A DNA stretch of 64,000 nucleotides, taken from NCBI RefSeq assembly GCF_001540865.1, contig NC_033637.1:4890058-4954057 (forward strand). Direction: 5' to 3'. The notes under the pieces were generated by a model. It worked only from the letters and a program-made list of their open reading frames with translations. It was not told the origin of the DNA and did no database searches. The position numbers and the translations under genes were made by a program. Position 1 is the stretch's first letter, and the number at the start of each line of letters is the position of its first letter. Below are positions 1 to 11,792 of the stretch, in pieces. The DNA comes from Ananas comosus (taxonomy: Eukaryota; Streptophyta; Magnoliopsida; Poales; Bromeliaceae).

Positions 1-1782
1 TAGAATAAAAGAATTGCAACCATGCATATTCTGAAGAGATCATTGACAATGTTACCTGAGTCTCCTTTGATATAATATTTGTTTCCGGCGCCCCATAATT
101 GCATTTTTGGTACCTCTCGAGTGTCTTCATCATGCTGTAGATTTAGCCAGTAGGCTCATTAGAAGGCTTATTAAAAATAACGAAAGTTAATAACCTAAAC
201 AAAAACAGTTTGAAAAATCTCAAATAGTCAAAACTTTGTTATGCATCAAGAAAAGCATGGAACTGCATTTAACATTCTTGAATTTTTTTTATTCCACAAA
301 TATAGATGTGTCTTAAAATATCTATTAACGACTTCTCCAATATAAGAAACGGAAGTAATAAATAACTAAGCCAATAGTTAAGTTTTCATATAGTAGATTT
401 TAGGACATGAGTAATAAATTGTGAGGAGTTGCCAATTATTTGCACAGAAATTTCATCTTTGAGTCCTGTTGACTCACATATTATTCCGAAAAGTCATGAA
501 TGATGATGAGGATGTAACTTGTTCTCTCTTGAGTGCTCCGATCGAAATTTTTAGAAAGAATCGGAGAGAAATACGACTGATAGAAGTAGAAAATGCATAT
601 TTTAATGGAAATTCCATTATAGAATTCTAAGCTAGAGATCATGCGTGCATTTAGAGATAAACCTAGCTGATCTCAAAGTTTAATGATCATTAACGGGATG
701 TAGATGACATCTTAGAGCTAAATTCCATGTCTTCTTTTAAAGCACATTTTAAAATGTATAATCAAAAGATATATTATAACCAGAAAAGCGTTTTTTTTAT
801 ATATTTCAAAAATCGCCATGACAAAGCAAAGGGTCAATCATGAAGTGAAATCACGCAAAATTCAGATTCGGTTTTGTCATGCACTCACTGCTTAAACACG
901 CACACACATTAGATATGAAAAGAAAATCCCTAATGACCAAAAAACAACAATTGGGCTCTTTGGGAGAATCAAAAAAGGAACTTCTGTAAAAGAGACAACA
1001 TACAAATTGACGATTCCTAAACTTAGCAGTGCGAATTTTCATGATGTCATGTCAAGAAAAGACCAGTTTTTTTAGAATTTCTTTGCCATGAGGAATTATT
1101 ATTGCACACATATTACGAAGCAAAAGGAAAGATCTGAGGCTGTACGTTGCTTATGTTTCCAAAAAGAAATTCTGAAGCTAAGAGCTAACCCTAATTTCTA
1201 AAGGGTGATACGATGAGAGTTTGAAGCAAATCGCAAACCCTAACTCCTAAATGCGATGCCTTTTTCACTCATCATCCACACATCAAAACGTGAAAGCAAG
1301 GGGTTGTAAACTCTTAATAAAGAGGTTTTGAGGCAAGATCCAAGGAAAACCCCCTAGGATCCAAGAAAGAATTAGAAAAGAGATCTCGATCTACTTATCT
1401 GATCATTTTGGCACGAAAATGAGATCTTCTCCTTATTACCAAAACAAGAAGCCAAAAGAAGTTGGAAAGACCTTAAAAATCTCAAAACCCTAAAAAGATC
1501 AGCTTCTTCGGAGCTGATCTAAGTGTAAAAGATAATTAGTTTCCTTTCTTTTCTCGTTTATTAAATCTACTTTTCCATTTCCTTCACCGAAATGGAAACC
1601 TAGCGCAAAAGCAGCAGCCACATGCTCCAAAATTCAAATCCGGAAACCGATCAAAGAACCACAAAATCGGATCAGCTAACCAATCGAACGCAAAAGCAGC
1701 AACCAAAACAAAGAGACCGTAGCCGATCTAACAGGAAGGAGATCGGAGATCGGAGATCGAAGTAGCCGATCGATGGATTCAC
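1..1782 (-). other. First intron (partial) of the MADS-box gene
   Basis: From the donor at 1781-1782 to base 1 I find no K-box exon or other coding segment, so at least 1.78 kb of intron 1 is present. Long first introns carrying regulatory sites are common in MIKC genes. I did not find a perfect CC(A/T)6GG CArG box by eye, and no transposon copy is evident here. Confidence 0.7.
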
Positions 1783-1967
1783 CTGGAGCTGCTGCAGAAC
1801 TCGTAGAGCTTGCCCCGGTTGGAGAAGATAATGAGGGCGACCTCGGCATCGCAGAGCACGGAGAGCTCGTAGGCCTTCTTGAGGAGCCCATTCCGGCGCT
1901 TCGCGAAGGTCACCTGCCGATTGATCTTGTTCTCGATCCGCTTCAGCTCCACCCTCCCCCTCCCCAT
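1783..1967 (-). CDS. SEP3-like: SEPALLATA-like MADS-box transcription factor, first coding exon (gene continues beyond base 1)
   Basis: This exon encodes the MADS DNA-binding and dimerisation domain of a MIKC-type floral regulator. Translation from the ATG at 1965-1967 begins [20 protein letters not shown] and ends at LYEFCSSS plus a split codon. The domain reads straight through with no break. The exon is 185 bp, a length usual for the first coding exon of SEP genes, and ends at a good donor (AG then GTGAAT; donor bases 1781-1782). An in-frame ATG 27 bp upstream exists, but MGRGR is the universal family start. The [12 protein letters not shown] ending is typical of the SEP (AGL2/3/4/9) group and less like AGL6 or AP1/FUL. 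The K-box and C-terminal exons lie outside the window. The SEP3 (OsMADS7/8) assignment rests partly on the neighbouring SPL gene and is inference. The family forms floral quartets and specifies floral organs. Confidence 0.93.
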
Positions 1968-2123
1968 TCCCCAAAACCCTAACCCACAACCCAAAACGAA
2001 GAAGAAGAAGAAGAAGAGATCAAGAAGAGGAAGAGGATGAAGAGGAAGAAGTGTAGAGCTAAAAGGAGAAGCTTGTGTTTTGGAGAAGTGCGGAGAGGAG
2101 AAGCCCCCTCTTTGCTATTTATA
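1968..2123 (-). promoter_or_regulatory. MADS gene 5' leader and core promoter with TATA box
   Basis: On the minus strand a TATAAATA box lies at 2116-2123, about 150 bp upstream of the ATG, which puts transcription start near 2085-2090. The leader is rich in CTT/TTC triplets (GAA on the plus strand, 1997-2050). It holds a telo-box-like AACCCTA/AAACCCTA motif on the plus strand at 1975-1985. Distances fit an ordinary plant promoter. The start site is inferred, not observed. Confidence 0.6.
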
Positions 2124-3857
2124 GACATGCGAAAGCGAGAGCTCGAAAAGAAGGAGCCCTAACAAGCTAGCGCCATTCCCTTTCCTTAAGCTAAAATTGC
2201 ATGGAGACCCCCTCCACTATTTTTTTTTTAATTGAGACCCCTTAACTTCGAATTTGTTTAATTTAAATATATATATATCATATTTGATAGTTCCTTTAGT
2301 TATTTAACTATCTCTTTAGTTATTTAACTATCATTTGGCTTAACTTTATCAATAAATTAGGTAAAATTTCTAAAATCCGTCGATACAAAATAATCAGAAC
2401 TCGAGGGATCTGCACGCATTTTTACAAAATAATCATTTAATTTGGATATTAAATTAAAAATTAAACAAATTGAAAAATTATTACTACGTGGTTCCCTTTT
2501 CGCGGTTCTTTTTATTATTTTCCGGACACTCGTCGTCCCCTCGTCCACTGCGGGGTCCACCGTCCGAGCGCATCGTATGCGGAGAGATTAATGTACGGAG
2601 GAGATTCGCTTACTAGTTGAATTCGACGGCGGGTGATGAGGTCGCATAGGAGGCGAGGGCGGGGTCGGGGAAGGGCGGGGACCTGACGCGATGGGGGCGT
2701 CGCATTGAAGGAGCCGGTCCCCGGTGGGGTCTGCGTACGTGTCGAGCGCTGAGTGGTGGATCGGGTGAAATTGATTAGCGGGGAATTACGTAGCTTTTTT
2801 GTTATTGGTGGGAGACATTCGGAGAAACTTGCCTACACCTCTGGGTGTGGACAATTCCTACGACCCCACACCTGGCCCAATAGAGGAAAGCCACGTGGCA
2901 CTAATAATTCTAAGGAACCACGCTTTGAAACATGCTTGAAAAAGAGAAAATAATCATTTTAAATTACATATCCAACTTTTTAAAATTTTAATCTTACTAC
3001 TCAATTTTTCTAATTATTTATTTTAATAAATTTATAGTTGTGAGAATCGTGTAAAATATACAAATTAAATTTATAAAGATAAATGATCAAAATTTAAACT
3101 AATTGCTTTATCTGATTTTTGGTTACAAGAATTGCACAAAGATATATACTAACTATACTTGTAAAAATAAACGATGGCTTTAAATTTTGAAATCAAAATA
3201 TCGCTGGTTAACTCAAATCAAATAAATTAAAATTTTAGATAATAAAATTAAAATTTTGAAAGATTGATTAGTCAACACAAAATAGTTAATAATTCAGGTA
3301 AGTTTTGTACTTCTTATGGAAAAGAAAAAGAAAAATGCACAGGAGACCCCCTCAACTATAGATCATGCATTTTAAATTTGCCCCTTAATTTCAACATTTC
3401 TTTTTTTTTAATTTACACCTCTCTAACTTTCAGTTTTTTAAAAAAATAAGATTATTTTAGTTGACAATTTTATTATATTTACTAGCTTATTAGCCACTAG
3501 CCATTAATTGATTTTATTTTATTTTCTAAAAAAGATTAAAGCTAATTATAAATTGTAAATTAACCAAATTTATTGATAAGTTTTATGAGGTTTGTAAATT
3601 TGATTAACAAAATTATTGATAAATTTATTAATTCTAAAAAACTATCTCAAACCAAGCAAAATATTTAATCAGCAGAAGAATTTAAATAACAAAAAGTTAA
3701 AGTTAAGATATCTCTTTCAAAATGGCATATATCAACCAAAATTCTAGAGGATTAAGCCGAAATATTCTTCTAGAACTTCAAGACAGAAATTTCAATTTCA
3801 AACTTTTGTTTGTATGTAACACCGAGACAGAGTTAAGAGAATTTTATGGAAAAATAT
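2124..3857. other. Spacer upstream of MADS gene: GC-rich block then AT-rich repeat ends
   Basis: Bases 2500-2900 are unusually GC-rich and look low-copy, as expected for a distal promoter. Bases 2195-2270 and 3335-3440 contain the phrase GGAGACCCCCTC followed by AT-rich text. The same kind of end is seen at 8147 and 22006, which suggests remnants of a dispersed inverted-repeat element. No gene is seen. Confidence 0.4.
2890..2899. promoter_or_regulatory. Perfect palindromic G-box (GCCACGTGGC)
   Basis: A 10-bp palindrome with CACGTG core lies about 770 bp upstream of the MADS TATA box. It is a binding site type for bZIP and bHLH factors such as ABRE/PIF-type regulators. Function here is inference from position and perfect symmetry. 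Confidence 0.45.
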
Positions 3858-3872
3858 TATCAGAGTTTCTTC

Positions 3873-4049
3873 TTTTTTTTTCTTTTTTTTTCTTTTTTTG
3901 GAGAGATAGATATATAGCAAGCTACCCGCTTCGTTTATTTAATTTAGAAATAAACTTAGCTGAAAATGTGAATCAACTGGAATTCAAACTTGGGACCTCG
4001 GGTACCAACCACTAAGCCCTTTGCCACTTGCTCTAGGGACAGTCGGTAC
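3873..4049 (-). mobile_element. tRNA-like SINE, copy 1, with perfect 15-bp target-site duplication
   Basis: Read on the minus strand, the element starts ACCGACTGTCCC and passes an A-box-like stretch (AGAGCAAGTGGCAAAGG) and a B-box-like stretch (near GTTTGAATTCC). It ends in TTTATTTCTAAAT, a GGTAGCTTGCTA tail and an A-rich tail. It is flanked by identical TATCAGAGTTTCTTC at 3858-3872 and 4050-4064. A tRNA-like pol III promoter, A-tail and TSD define a SINE. Eight more copies occur in the window. Confidence 0.88.
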
Positions 4050-4616
4050 TATCAGAGTTTCTTCAATATTAGAGAACTATATCTTGCTATAGCAGAAGCC
4101 CAAAACTTTTGTTTGTCAAATACTAGGGTGCGTATAGCAAACGTCAAGTTACGTCAGGCCGGAAAGGCATATAAACACCATATAAACCAACTGTAGTCCA
4201 ATTTGTGAACTCCTAGTAGTTGGTTAAGTTAGCATGGCCAGAACTCGATTCGTAGTGTAAACAGTTCGACTTCAGCAAACTAAGATTAGTATTCTAGGTT
4301 TGACTCGAGTGAATCAAACCCAAACCTACCCACATATGGATCGATATTGAGTCCTTTTTTCGGCCTTAATCAATTAGTTGTTCATTATTCCTCATTACAT
4401 GAGTTTTAGCTTGATCCGTTGTTATAATGGGGCCTAATGTTGGAGTTTCTTTTTACTTTTTAACATCCAAATTCGAATTTTTAATTTTAAGGAAAGGTAA
4501 ATACAAGGAAGGTGAGACCTAAGGGCTTTATAGAACATATGTATAATAGAAATCTAACTAACTATATTAGGGTTTTAGGGAGCAATAAGCACGAAGCTCA
4601 ACATTTGATAGGTTAT

Positions 4617-4783
4617 CGACCGTAGCTAGGGCAGTTGGCTAAGGGCTTAATAGTTGATATCTAAGATTTCAAATTTCAAGTCTATTTGCTTCATATTTCT
4701 AGCCGAGTTTATTTCTGAAAAAAAAAAAGAAATAAACGAAGACAGCTTTCTATCTTTCTATCTCAAAAAGAAAAAAGAAAAAA
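4617..4783 (+). mobile_element. tRNA-like SINE, copy 2 (diverged)
   Basis: This is a plus-strand copy with A-box region near 4630-4650, a degraded B-box near 4667-4680, a TTTATTTC segment near 4708 and an A-rich tail. The flanks ACATTTGATAGGTTAT (4601-4616) and ACATTTGGTGGGTTAT (4784-4799) agree at 14 of 16 bases. This is an older insertion than copy 1. Confidence 0.75.
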
Positions 4784-5145
4784 ACATTTGGTGGGTTATT
4801 TTTAGGAACAACCACCATATATGAGAAAAAAGTACCAACAGTCAAAAGTGAAACTACTTTTTATCTTCACAAAACTCATCCCCATGGTTAATGGGAAGTT
4901 CATGGTATCTGTCCCAAATACTAATTATGGTGCTCTTCCTTACAAAAGGAGAAAAAAAAATATAATGGGCAAGTACTTCATATATTATATATAGGCTAAA
5001 ACCCAGGAGAACCAAATGTGAATAAAACTAAGTTTAAAAGATAAAATTCAACTGAATGTACTCAATTGTGTTGTTTGGTAAAAGAAGGAAAGCCATTTCA
5101 ACAAGTTCTGTTATTCCTGGTCTGAAATAATGAGAGGAAGGAGAG

Positions 5146-5166
5146 TTTAGGGTTTAGGGTTTAGGG
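5146..5166 (+). repeat. Interstitial plant telomere repeat (TTTAGGG)3
   Basis: Three perfect TTTAGGG units follow one another, then TTTTC. The array is far too short for a chromosome end. It is an internal telomere-like tract, possibly a healed break or a telo-box cluster. Confidence 0.8.
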
Positions 5167-5170
5167 TTTT

Positions 5171-6169
5171 CAGGTTTATGCCTTAGGCACCTTAAAATTA
5201 AGCCAAACAATTGTATGAAATTCTACAGTATTTTTTTGAGGTTTTCAAACAGGATGTGTTAAGTTATTATTATACGTAACATGGAAATAAAGAGATTACA
5301 ATCAAAAGGAGTTTTCTATAGGAAAGAGAGATGAGGAAAATTCAAAAGTGAAAGGTATGTGTGATCTCAATTGTTATCTTCTAATTCATTAGAATTTGCT
5401 TTCCCATGCAAAAAAGTTATTCATATAAAGGGAAAGTGACAAGTGCCCACCGGCCAATAGAAAGCTAGAATCCACTTAAGAGATGTGGATAGTCATAAAA
5501 GATCAAAAATGACTTGAACTAACCTGATAGTACAAGAGGAATATTCTCCTTAAGGTATAGATCTCTTAATTTAAACAAGATAATATATGGATTGGATATT
5601 TATTCATATATTCTTGGCAATTTACATACAAGCATAATCTCATATGGATGATAATTCGAAGAGTAAAGGGTTGATATATATGTTTTTCTAGGTCCAAATC
5701 TAGAAGGTTATTTTCTTGGTTTGATTATATCTTTGTTTATGTGGGTTTCGACTGTGCCTAATATCTCTATTGGATTATGTAAAGTTCATGTTCCGAGTCG
5801 ATATCAGGGTGAAAAAGTCAAAGATTTGAGGTTTTTGAATCGGAACTTAATTTATGTATTGATATTGAAGAGTGCCTGAGGAGTTCCTTAGAACCCAAAG
5901 CTTGAAAAACTATTTTTCGTACTACGTACTTGTACGCGATATTTGATGTTCTAGAAAAGAATCAGTACTGGTACTCCAAGCTAAGTACCAGTATTCAACT
6001 CTGCGACGGGCTGGATATACTGTATTTAACTCAAATTAATCTAATCTTGTTCCTTAAGATCAAATATAATACAGAAACACTGTGGAGAGGATTTTTAAGA
6101 GAAGATCGACGGCTAGAAGTGAATCGGAGACTAGTATGGACGGCGGAGAGCATTTTCTACAAAGATTGA
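5171..6169. other. Spacer without recognisable gene
   Basis: I see ordinary AT-rich sequence. A short open frame (5930-6169) has no recognisable domain. The right part may belong to the LTR retroelement whose end lies at 6566. Confidence 0.4.
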
Positions 6170-6590
6170 AACTTTAGGATTATATAAATGCTTATAATTC
6201 ATATCTTATATATAGTAAGAGATTCATTATAGATACCCTATTTGATAGAAAAACATGGAGAGCTCATGAGAGAGTTTTTTGTAATTCAATATATTTCTTA
6301 TACTTTTGTGCTGTAAATTAATCGAAGAACATATTGAGGTGTCTTGCCTGTGGACGTAGGTCGACACATTATTGGCCAAACCACATAAATCCTGTATTCT
6401 TGTGTTCTTTTGTTTGTTCTATTGCTTTGTTATCCTCATGACTGTTTTTAACGATTGTTCTCGTTTATTTTCATCTACGAAAGATCCTATTTCCGCTATG
6501 CCTGTGTGCTATGTGGATTTGAGGTGTGCTCGGTAACTTCTCGGCTGGTCCCTTCAATCTCTGACAATGGATTTCAGAGCTAATGGTTGA
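6170..6590 (+). mobile_element. LTR-retrotransposon end: LTR with TATA box, terminal CA and primer-binding site
   Basis: A TATATAAAT promoter-like motif lies at 6181-6189. The LTR appears to finish in CTGACA at 6561-6566, followed at once by TGGATTTCAGAGC (6568-6580). That sequence resembles the TGGTATCAGAGC initiator-methionine tRNA primer-binding site used by many plant Copia/Gypsy elements. The GGTCGACACATTATTGG text near 6360 looks like the R/U5 part of a Copia LTR. No gag or pol frame is readable downstream (6590-6960), so this is a decayed remnant. The left LTR edge was not found. Confidence 0.5.
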
Positions 6591-7348
6591 AAATTTCTAG
6601 CTAGGTTACACTTTTAAGCAACATGGTGTGACCGAATAAGTGGCTCCTATAAAGATGGCAAAATCATAGAGCAAGGGTCACGACAACACGACATAAAATT
6701 GTGACATGCTCAAAGGAGCGAGATCATAAGCTCAAATGAATCGATTCACAATGATTCAATTAACATGGACGCCCGGTAGTTGCATTTGGATTCATATATG
6801 TGGGTTTGAACAGGTTGAAACTCCACAAACACATAGATTTTTATCCATGGAACCAAATGCGCACGGTCGTAGATATTTTCGGCACGCCATTCTCTTCTAC
6901 AATACGCAATATCTAGCACCTGCATTTTTTTTTAATAGATTCTAGCTAAGCAAGGCATACCTTTTCAGTTTAGAAACACCCCAAAAAGGTCAATCAATCC
7001 TATGTATATATGTATTAAATATCTACTATTTACACTATACCTACCAAGGGAACAATTTTGTGTTTATGTTATGTCTTGCATTTTTTTTTAGTTTTAATAC
7101 TCTCAATATATAGTCATTTTTTTTCAGTTGAAGTGCCCATAAATGTTCCTCATAACATAATTTTCATGTATATATTGGATCAACATCCCAAATGGAAGAT
7201 CGTATACGTTTTATGTGAGCATTATCGCTCTATAATTTTCGATCTTATGTGCTAATTGGATTTAAGATTGGATAAAGTTTACTAAAACATTTTTGAAAAA
7301 CTAATTTTTGTGTAGATTAATTAATTAAAATGGCATTGTTCTTGTCAT

Positions 7349-7526
7349 GTGTGTTAAGGTCCAATGGTCCAAAGGAGGCCGGTATTGAGTGCCGCTTAAT
7401 ATTATTAGATTAAAAAGAGTTTTTTTTTTTTTTTTTTTGTGTGTTAAGGTCCAATGGTCCAAAGGAGGCCGGTATTGAGTGCCGCTTAATATTATTAGAT
7501 TAAAAAGAGTTTTTTTTTTTTTTTTT
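7349..7526 (+). repeat. 90-bp perfect tandem duplication ending in poly(T)
   Basis: Two units, 7349-7438 and 7439-7526, are identical up to the poly(T) length. Both contain the target-site sequence TTATTAGATTAAAAAGAG and a poly(T) run. Only the second is followed by a SINE body. The duplication therefore involves target flank plus A-tail, but not the SINE. Confidence 0.9.
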
Positions 7527-7668
7527 GAGAAATAGGTAGCACGCTACCCGCTTCGTTTATTTCATTTAGAAATAAACTTAGCTGAAAATGTGAATCAACT
7601 AAGATTCGAACTTGGGACCTCGGGTACCAACCACCAAGAGCTTTGCCACTTGCTCTAGGGACGGTCGG
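7510..7668 (-). mobile_element. tRNA-like SINE, copy 3, with 18-bp target-site duplication
   Basis: This is a well preserved minus-strand copy: 5' end ACCGTCCCTAGAGCAAGTGG, B-box GTTCGAATC, 3' end GGTAGCGTGCTACCTATTTC and an A-tail. TTATTAGATTAAAAAGAG occurs on both sides, at 7492-7509 and 7669-7686. It is among the best copies for defining the family. Confidence 0.9.
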
Positions 7669-7681
7669 TTATTAGATTAAA

Positions 7682-7838
7682 AAGAGTTTAAGGCTGACAG
7701 AGATGTGCTTCTCTATTTTCTGCTGATCCACCACAAAAATTTTACATCTTTGGACCAATCCAAGAGTTAAGGCAGATAGAGATGTGCTTCTCCATTTTCT
7801 GCTGAGACCACAAAAAGTTTACATCTCTGGACCAATCC
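7682..7838 (+). repeat. Diverged tandem duplication, about 79 bp per unit
   Basis: The phrase GAGATGTGCTTCTC(T/C)ATTTTCTGCTGA recurs at a spacing of about 79 bp, with matching ACATCT(T/C)TGGACCAATCC ends. The two copies differ at several positions, so this is older than the perfect duplication just upstream. Confidence 0.8.
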
Positions 7839-7839
7839 T

Positions 7840-9529
7840 GGCTATTAATTACTAATAGAAAAAATTAAATGGATTTTTTCACTGCGCCCTGCGCAGACAA
7901 AGACACATAGTGAGAGGACAAATTGACGAATTAAGTGTCAAACAACTAAGATTGAGTTCTTTATTAGTGAGAGGAACAAAAGGGAACCAAATTAACTGTA
8001 GATATAATTAACGGCAACTAATTGGTATAATGTTTCTTTCTATTACATTCCATCAAATAAGATAGAGACGTGACTGAAAGAAACGAAAGATAGCGATGCA
8101 AGATAAATATTTTAGATGCCGCACATCTTGTGCCATCCTTTAAAACGTATGGAGACCCCTCAACCCTCTCATTTTTTAAATATTTGATTGAGATATCTTC
8201 AACTTATAATATTTTCGGACCACAAAATAATAAAGTAAAGCTACGTTAAACTAAAGGGAGAAAAATTTACCGCAATGGTACCGATTTAACGGGAAATCCG
8301 TCCGGATAGTTTGGTTCAAGGTACAAAATTATTTTCTTTCTGGAAAAAAAATTAGTAAAAGTTGTTCAAACTACCCAGTTTATGCCACAAACCGAATGAA
8401 CCAGCCGGCCCACTAAAAAGTATGGGCGAGGAAAGAGGAAAGTAAAGGTTTCTTGGACTCCTCATCTGCGCTCGACGACCGGTAACTACAATACAGTCTG
8501 TTCGGCCGCAGTTGAATCTCTCACTCTTAAACCTATGCTCTGACCTGTTCGATTCTCCGAACATCGGTTTACATTTACGAGTCGAACTAATTAAAATTAC
8601 ATCTAAAAATATTACTATTCACACGCATCATGCAACTTTTATCTTCAAATATTTGGAAGAGACAGGAGCATGAAACTGCCAGCCTCTCATCAGCAGCTGA
8701 AAGAAGTCTCAGTTCGGCTCCTAGGAAAAGGGCAGACAGCAGTCGGAGTCACCTCGCGGGGCGACGCAGGCCCACTTTATTCTTTTTAGTACTTTGTCAT
8801 TAAGGATGTCACATCGCTTTTCTTCTCTCCTCCTCGCTCGCCACGCCACATTGGGTCCATCCCTCTACCCATCAACCAACCATTTCAATCACAAACGAAA
8901 AAGAAAAAAGCTTTAAAAAAAAAAAAAAAGGAAAAAAGAAAAAGATTGGTAGATAGATACACACAACCACCTCCACCACCCATTTCCCATCTCCCTCCAT
9001 TACTCTCTCTCCCGCTCTCTCTCTCTCTCTCTCTCTCTCAAAAATTATCGCCTGCACCCGGTGTATAGGTGTTTGGAAATACCGATCCCGAATGCGTACA
9101 TGTCGAGTTTTCGCAGTACAAAAGGAAGTACTCCGTCACTTCCACCGAGCACAATTTCGAAATCTTAAACACTCTTTTAATTTACGTACTGCATTTGAAT
9201 CATCTATGTATAAAAAAAATTAAATCATAAATTTTGAAACTTACTATCTATTCATCGAATGGTATAAAAATTAGCGTTACATAAAATAACATTATTTGAA
9301 CTTTTTATATATAGGCGCGATGGCATGTAAAAATAATAGAACTAAATACATACTAATGCCCAGGATCATAAACAGAATAAAAATAACTCATAGAGCATCA
9401 TATAAAAGAAATTCTCGATCAATCCGCAGAAACGCGAAGTCCGGCTGCGATATAAATTAATGTCACTCACTGAACTAGGTTATATTTCTCTTTCTATCTC
9501 ATACACCCTCCCAAATGGTATGAAACATA
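7840..9529. other. Spacer with CT/GA microsatellite; no gene seen
   Basis: Contents are AT-rich spacer, a more GC-rich block at 8380-8880, a poly(A) tract near 8915 and a (CT)n tract at 9003-9039. Short open frames here have simple-sequence composition and no domain. Confidence 0.4.
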
Positions 9530-10207
9530 GGGTGCGTTTGGTTCGCATTATGAAAGATTAGTAGGAATAAAAGATATCCGAGAATCTTATTCCTATTCAT
9601 CCTATTACTAAGAATGTAGAATTCCTGTGTTTGGTTCACACAGTAATATTAATTAGCCATGTTATTTAATATTACAAAAAATATACTATTTATTTATTTA
9701 TTTATTTTTAGATAATGTTACCAAAAGTTTCAACATCTTTTTAGAAAAAAAGGAGAGAGAGTATAAGTTAGAGAGAGGGAGCATAATTAAAAAAAAGAAA
9801 GAAAAATATAGTCGAAATTAGAGGGAGTGAGAGAGTTGAAATTTTAGAAAGAGAGAGAGAGAGAGAAAGCTTAGTTTAGAGAGAGAAAAAAAGGTTGAAT
9901 TTTAGAGAGAAAAATAAGTTTAGAGAGAGATATAAGGTTAGAGTGTAAAGAAAAATAATATCAATTAGCTAGCGGATAGGAAGAAAGAAAGAAATTAGAC
10001 ATATTATGTTACCCCAATCTATTAATATGAGGATACCCACCCTCCCTCAAGGGAATAAGATTAGTACTTTGGGGTAAATCTTATTCCCAAGTGAATCCAA
10101 TATTACCAACTAGATTACTTAGTGCGTTTAGCCAAACACTGTCATATTTTTTTATTCCCATTAAATTATTAAAAATCTTTAAAAGATAGCGCGAACCAAA
10201 CGCACCC
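9530..10207. mobile_element. 678-bp MITE with matching terminal inverted repeats, copy 1
   Basis: The left end GGGTGCGTTTGGTTCGC is mirrored exactly by GCGAACCAAACGCACCC at the right end. The interior is AT-rich with GAGAGA tracts and no coding frame. A second copy at 17180-17842 is nearly identical over its length, so the family moved fairly recently. GTTTGGTT-type ends suggest a PIF/Harbinger- or hAT-like non-autonomous element. Flanking ATA on both sides may be the target duplication. Confidence 0.8.
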
Positions 10208-10887
10208 ATATAGTAATTTTTTTACCAAAATGCATATGAGAAGGTGACAAGATCGGTACCTCTCTATATAAAATTTTGATATATTTCTCATCAAAGTCTC
10301 ATTAGACTTCTATTTAATTTAAATAGATGAAAAAGAAATAAAATATATCATATCAAGCAGTTTTATATTTGATAAGATTGACTTTTATTTATAATAAATT
10401 TAGATTTGAATGTGATTAATTGGGTCATAATTTTTTGGCTTCGAATTTAGAACATGATCACTATTAAGCCCTCAACCAGCTGCACTAGTAGAAGTCAATA
10501 TCATAATTTTTTTCTTTTTTTTTTAAGGATACAATGTATGAAATATACTTAGACATCTGGAGCACGTACCTAACTATTTCTCTTCTCTCTGCGAACCATG
10601 GATGGACCAGTACGTACGTGTAGCCTGGTGAGATGCATGTTAATGCTCGATCGGTGGTCCATCAACAAACACTCCCACGCTAGGATTCAGGTACCAGCAG
10701 GGACACCCTATGTCCAGTGCATGTGATTTGATTAGACCACTCTGTTAATTGTTTCTCATATGTAACGCATTTGACATATATCTCGAAGTGATGTTAATAT
10801 TCTCACTTTTTGAATTTTATTCACTTAAATTTACTTTAATTTATCTGAAAAAAATAATCAGATTCCACTAATTATATTTATTATTAA

Positions 10888-11118
10888 GGTTTAGTTTGGT
10901 ATTGAAGTCCATCTGACGCTATTAAATAAAATAGAGTTGATATAAAAGTATATAGAGATATTCTTCTACGTTCTCTGGTGGAACCGCAAAAGATATATCG
11001 TAACCGACTCATCGCGATATACGGAATGCAATATTATATACGAAAACAAACATGATATTTTTCTATCATACTTTCTCACCGCACATAACACAATCTTCCC
11101 ATAATCCCAAACGAAATT
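10888..11118. mobile_element. 231-bp Tourist-like MITE flanked by TAA, copy 1
   Basis: The element starts GGTTTAGTTTGG and is bounded by TAA at 10885-10887 and 11119-11121. It is the same length as, and clearly homologous to, the element 90 bp downstream. Trinucleotide TAA duplication is the mark of PIF/Harbinger (Tourist) elements. Confidence 0.75.
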
Positions 11119-11207
11119 TAATACTAAAATCAGCTCTAACTTTGGGATGTAGATAGATTCATATTGATAGAGCTCTCCCCACAATCCGCTTTTAATATAG
11201 TAATTAA

Positions 11208-11438
11208 GGCTTAGTTTAGTATTAAGGCTAATATGATGCTATTAGATAAAATAAAATTGGGATAAAAGCATATAGGGATATGTTTCTGCGTTCTCCGATG
11301 GAACCGTAAAAAATATATTATAACCGACTTATCGCAATATGCAAAATGCAACATTACATACGAAAACAAATAAAATTATTTTTCATTGTACTTTCTTTCC
11401 GCACGTAGCGTAATCTCTCCGTAATTCCAAATGAAGCC
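11208..11438. mobile_element. 231-bp Tourist-like MITE flanked by TAA, copy 2
   Basis: The left end GGCTTAGTTT and right end AAATGAAGCC lie between TAA at 11205-11207 and 11439-11441. It shares phrases such as ATCG(C/T)-rich GTAACCGAC(T/C) text with copy 1 throughout. A partial relative of the right end is seen near 20560-20600. Confidence 0.8.
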
Positions 11439-11792
11439 TAAGTAGAGGACAATAAACTTATTGGGGTAGTAAATGAGAGCATTTTATCACCGGAGAAGGA
11501 CTTGGTGTGATCCAATGAAAAATTGATCTGCTTAGAATCCGCTCCAAATTCGGCTTTAATAAATATCAAAACTATAAGGTAACTTCTATTTTTTCTTATG
11601 CATTAATTAGTTATGCTCTAATTGTTATTTCTTTCTAAAATAAATATGATTTAAAAAAAAAAGTTATTTTTATAAGTTTCTAAAATTTATATAAACTAAA
11701 ATTATAAAAAAATATATTTCACTTAAATTGGAATAAAAATGAAAAATAAAATGGTGATTACGATGCAGATTTAGGGTGCTGACATAAGGCGG

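Noticed and set aside
5146..5166. Chromosome end (telomere)
   Set aside because: Only three units, with ordinary sequence on both sides.
8352..8564. 70-codon minus-strand frame in GC-richer spacer
   Set aside because: No domain, no splice partners and no clear promoter. Length is within chance.
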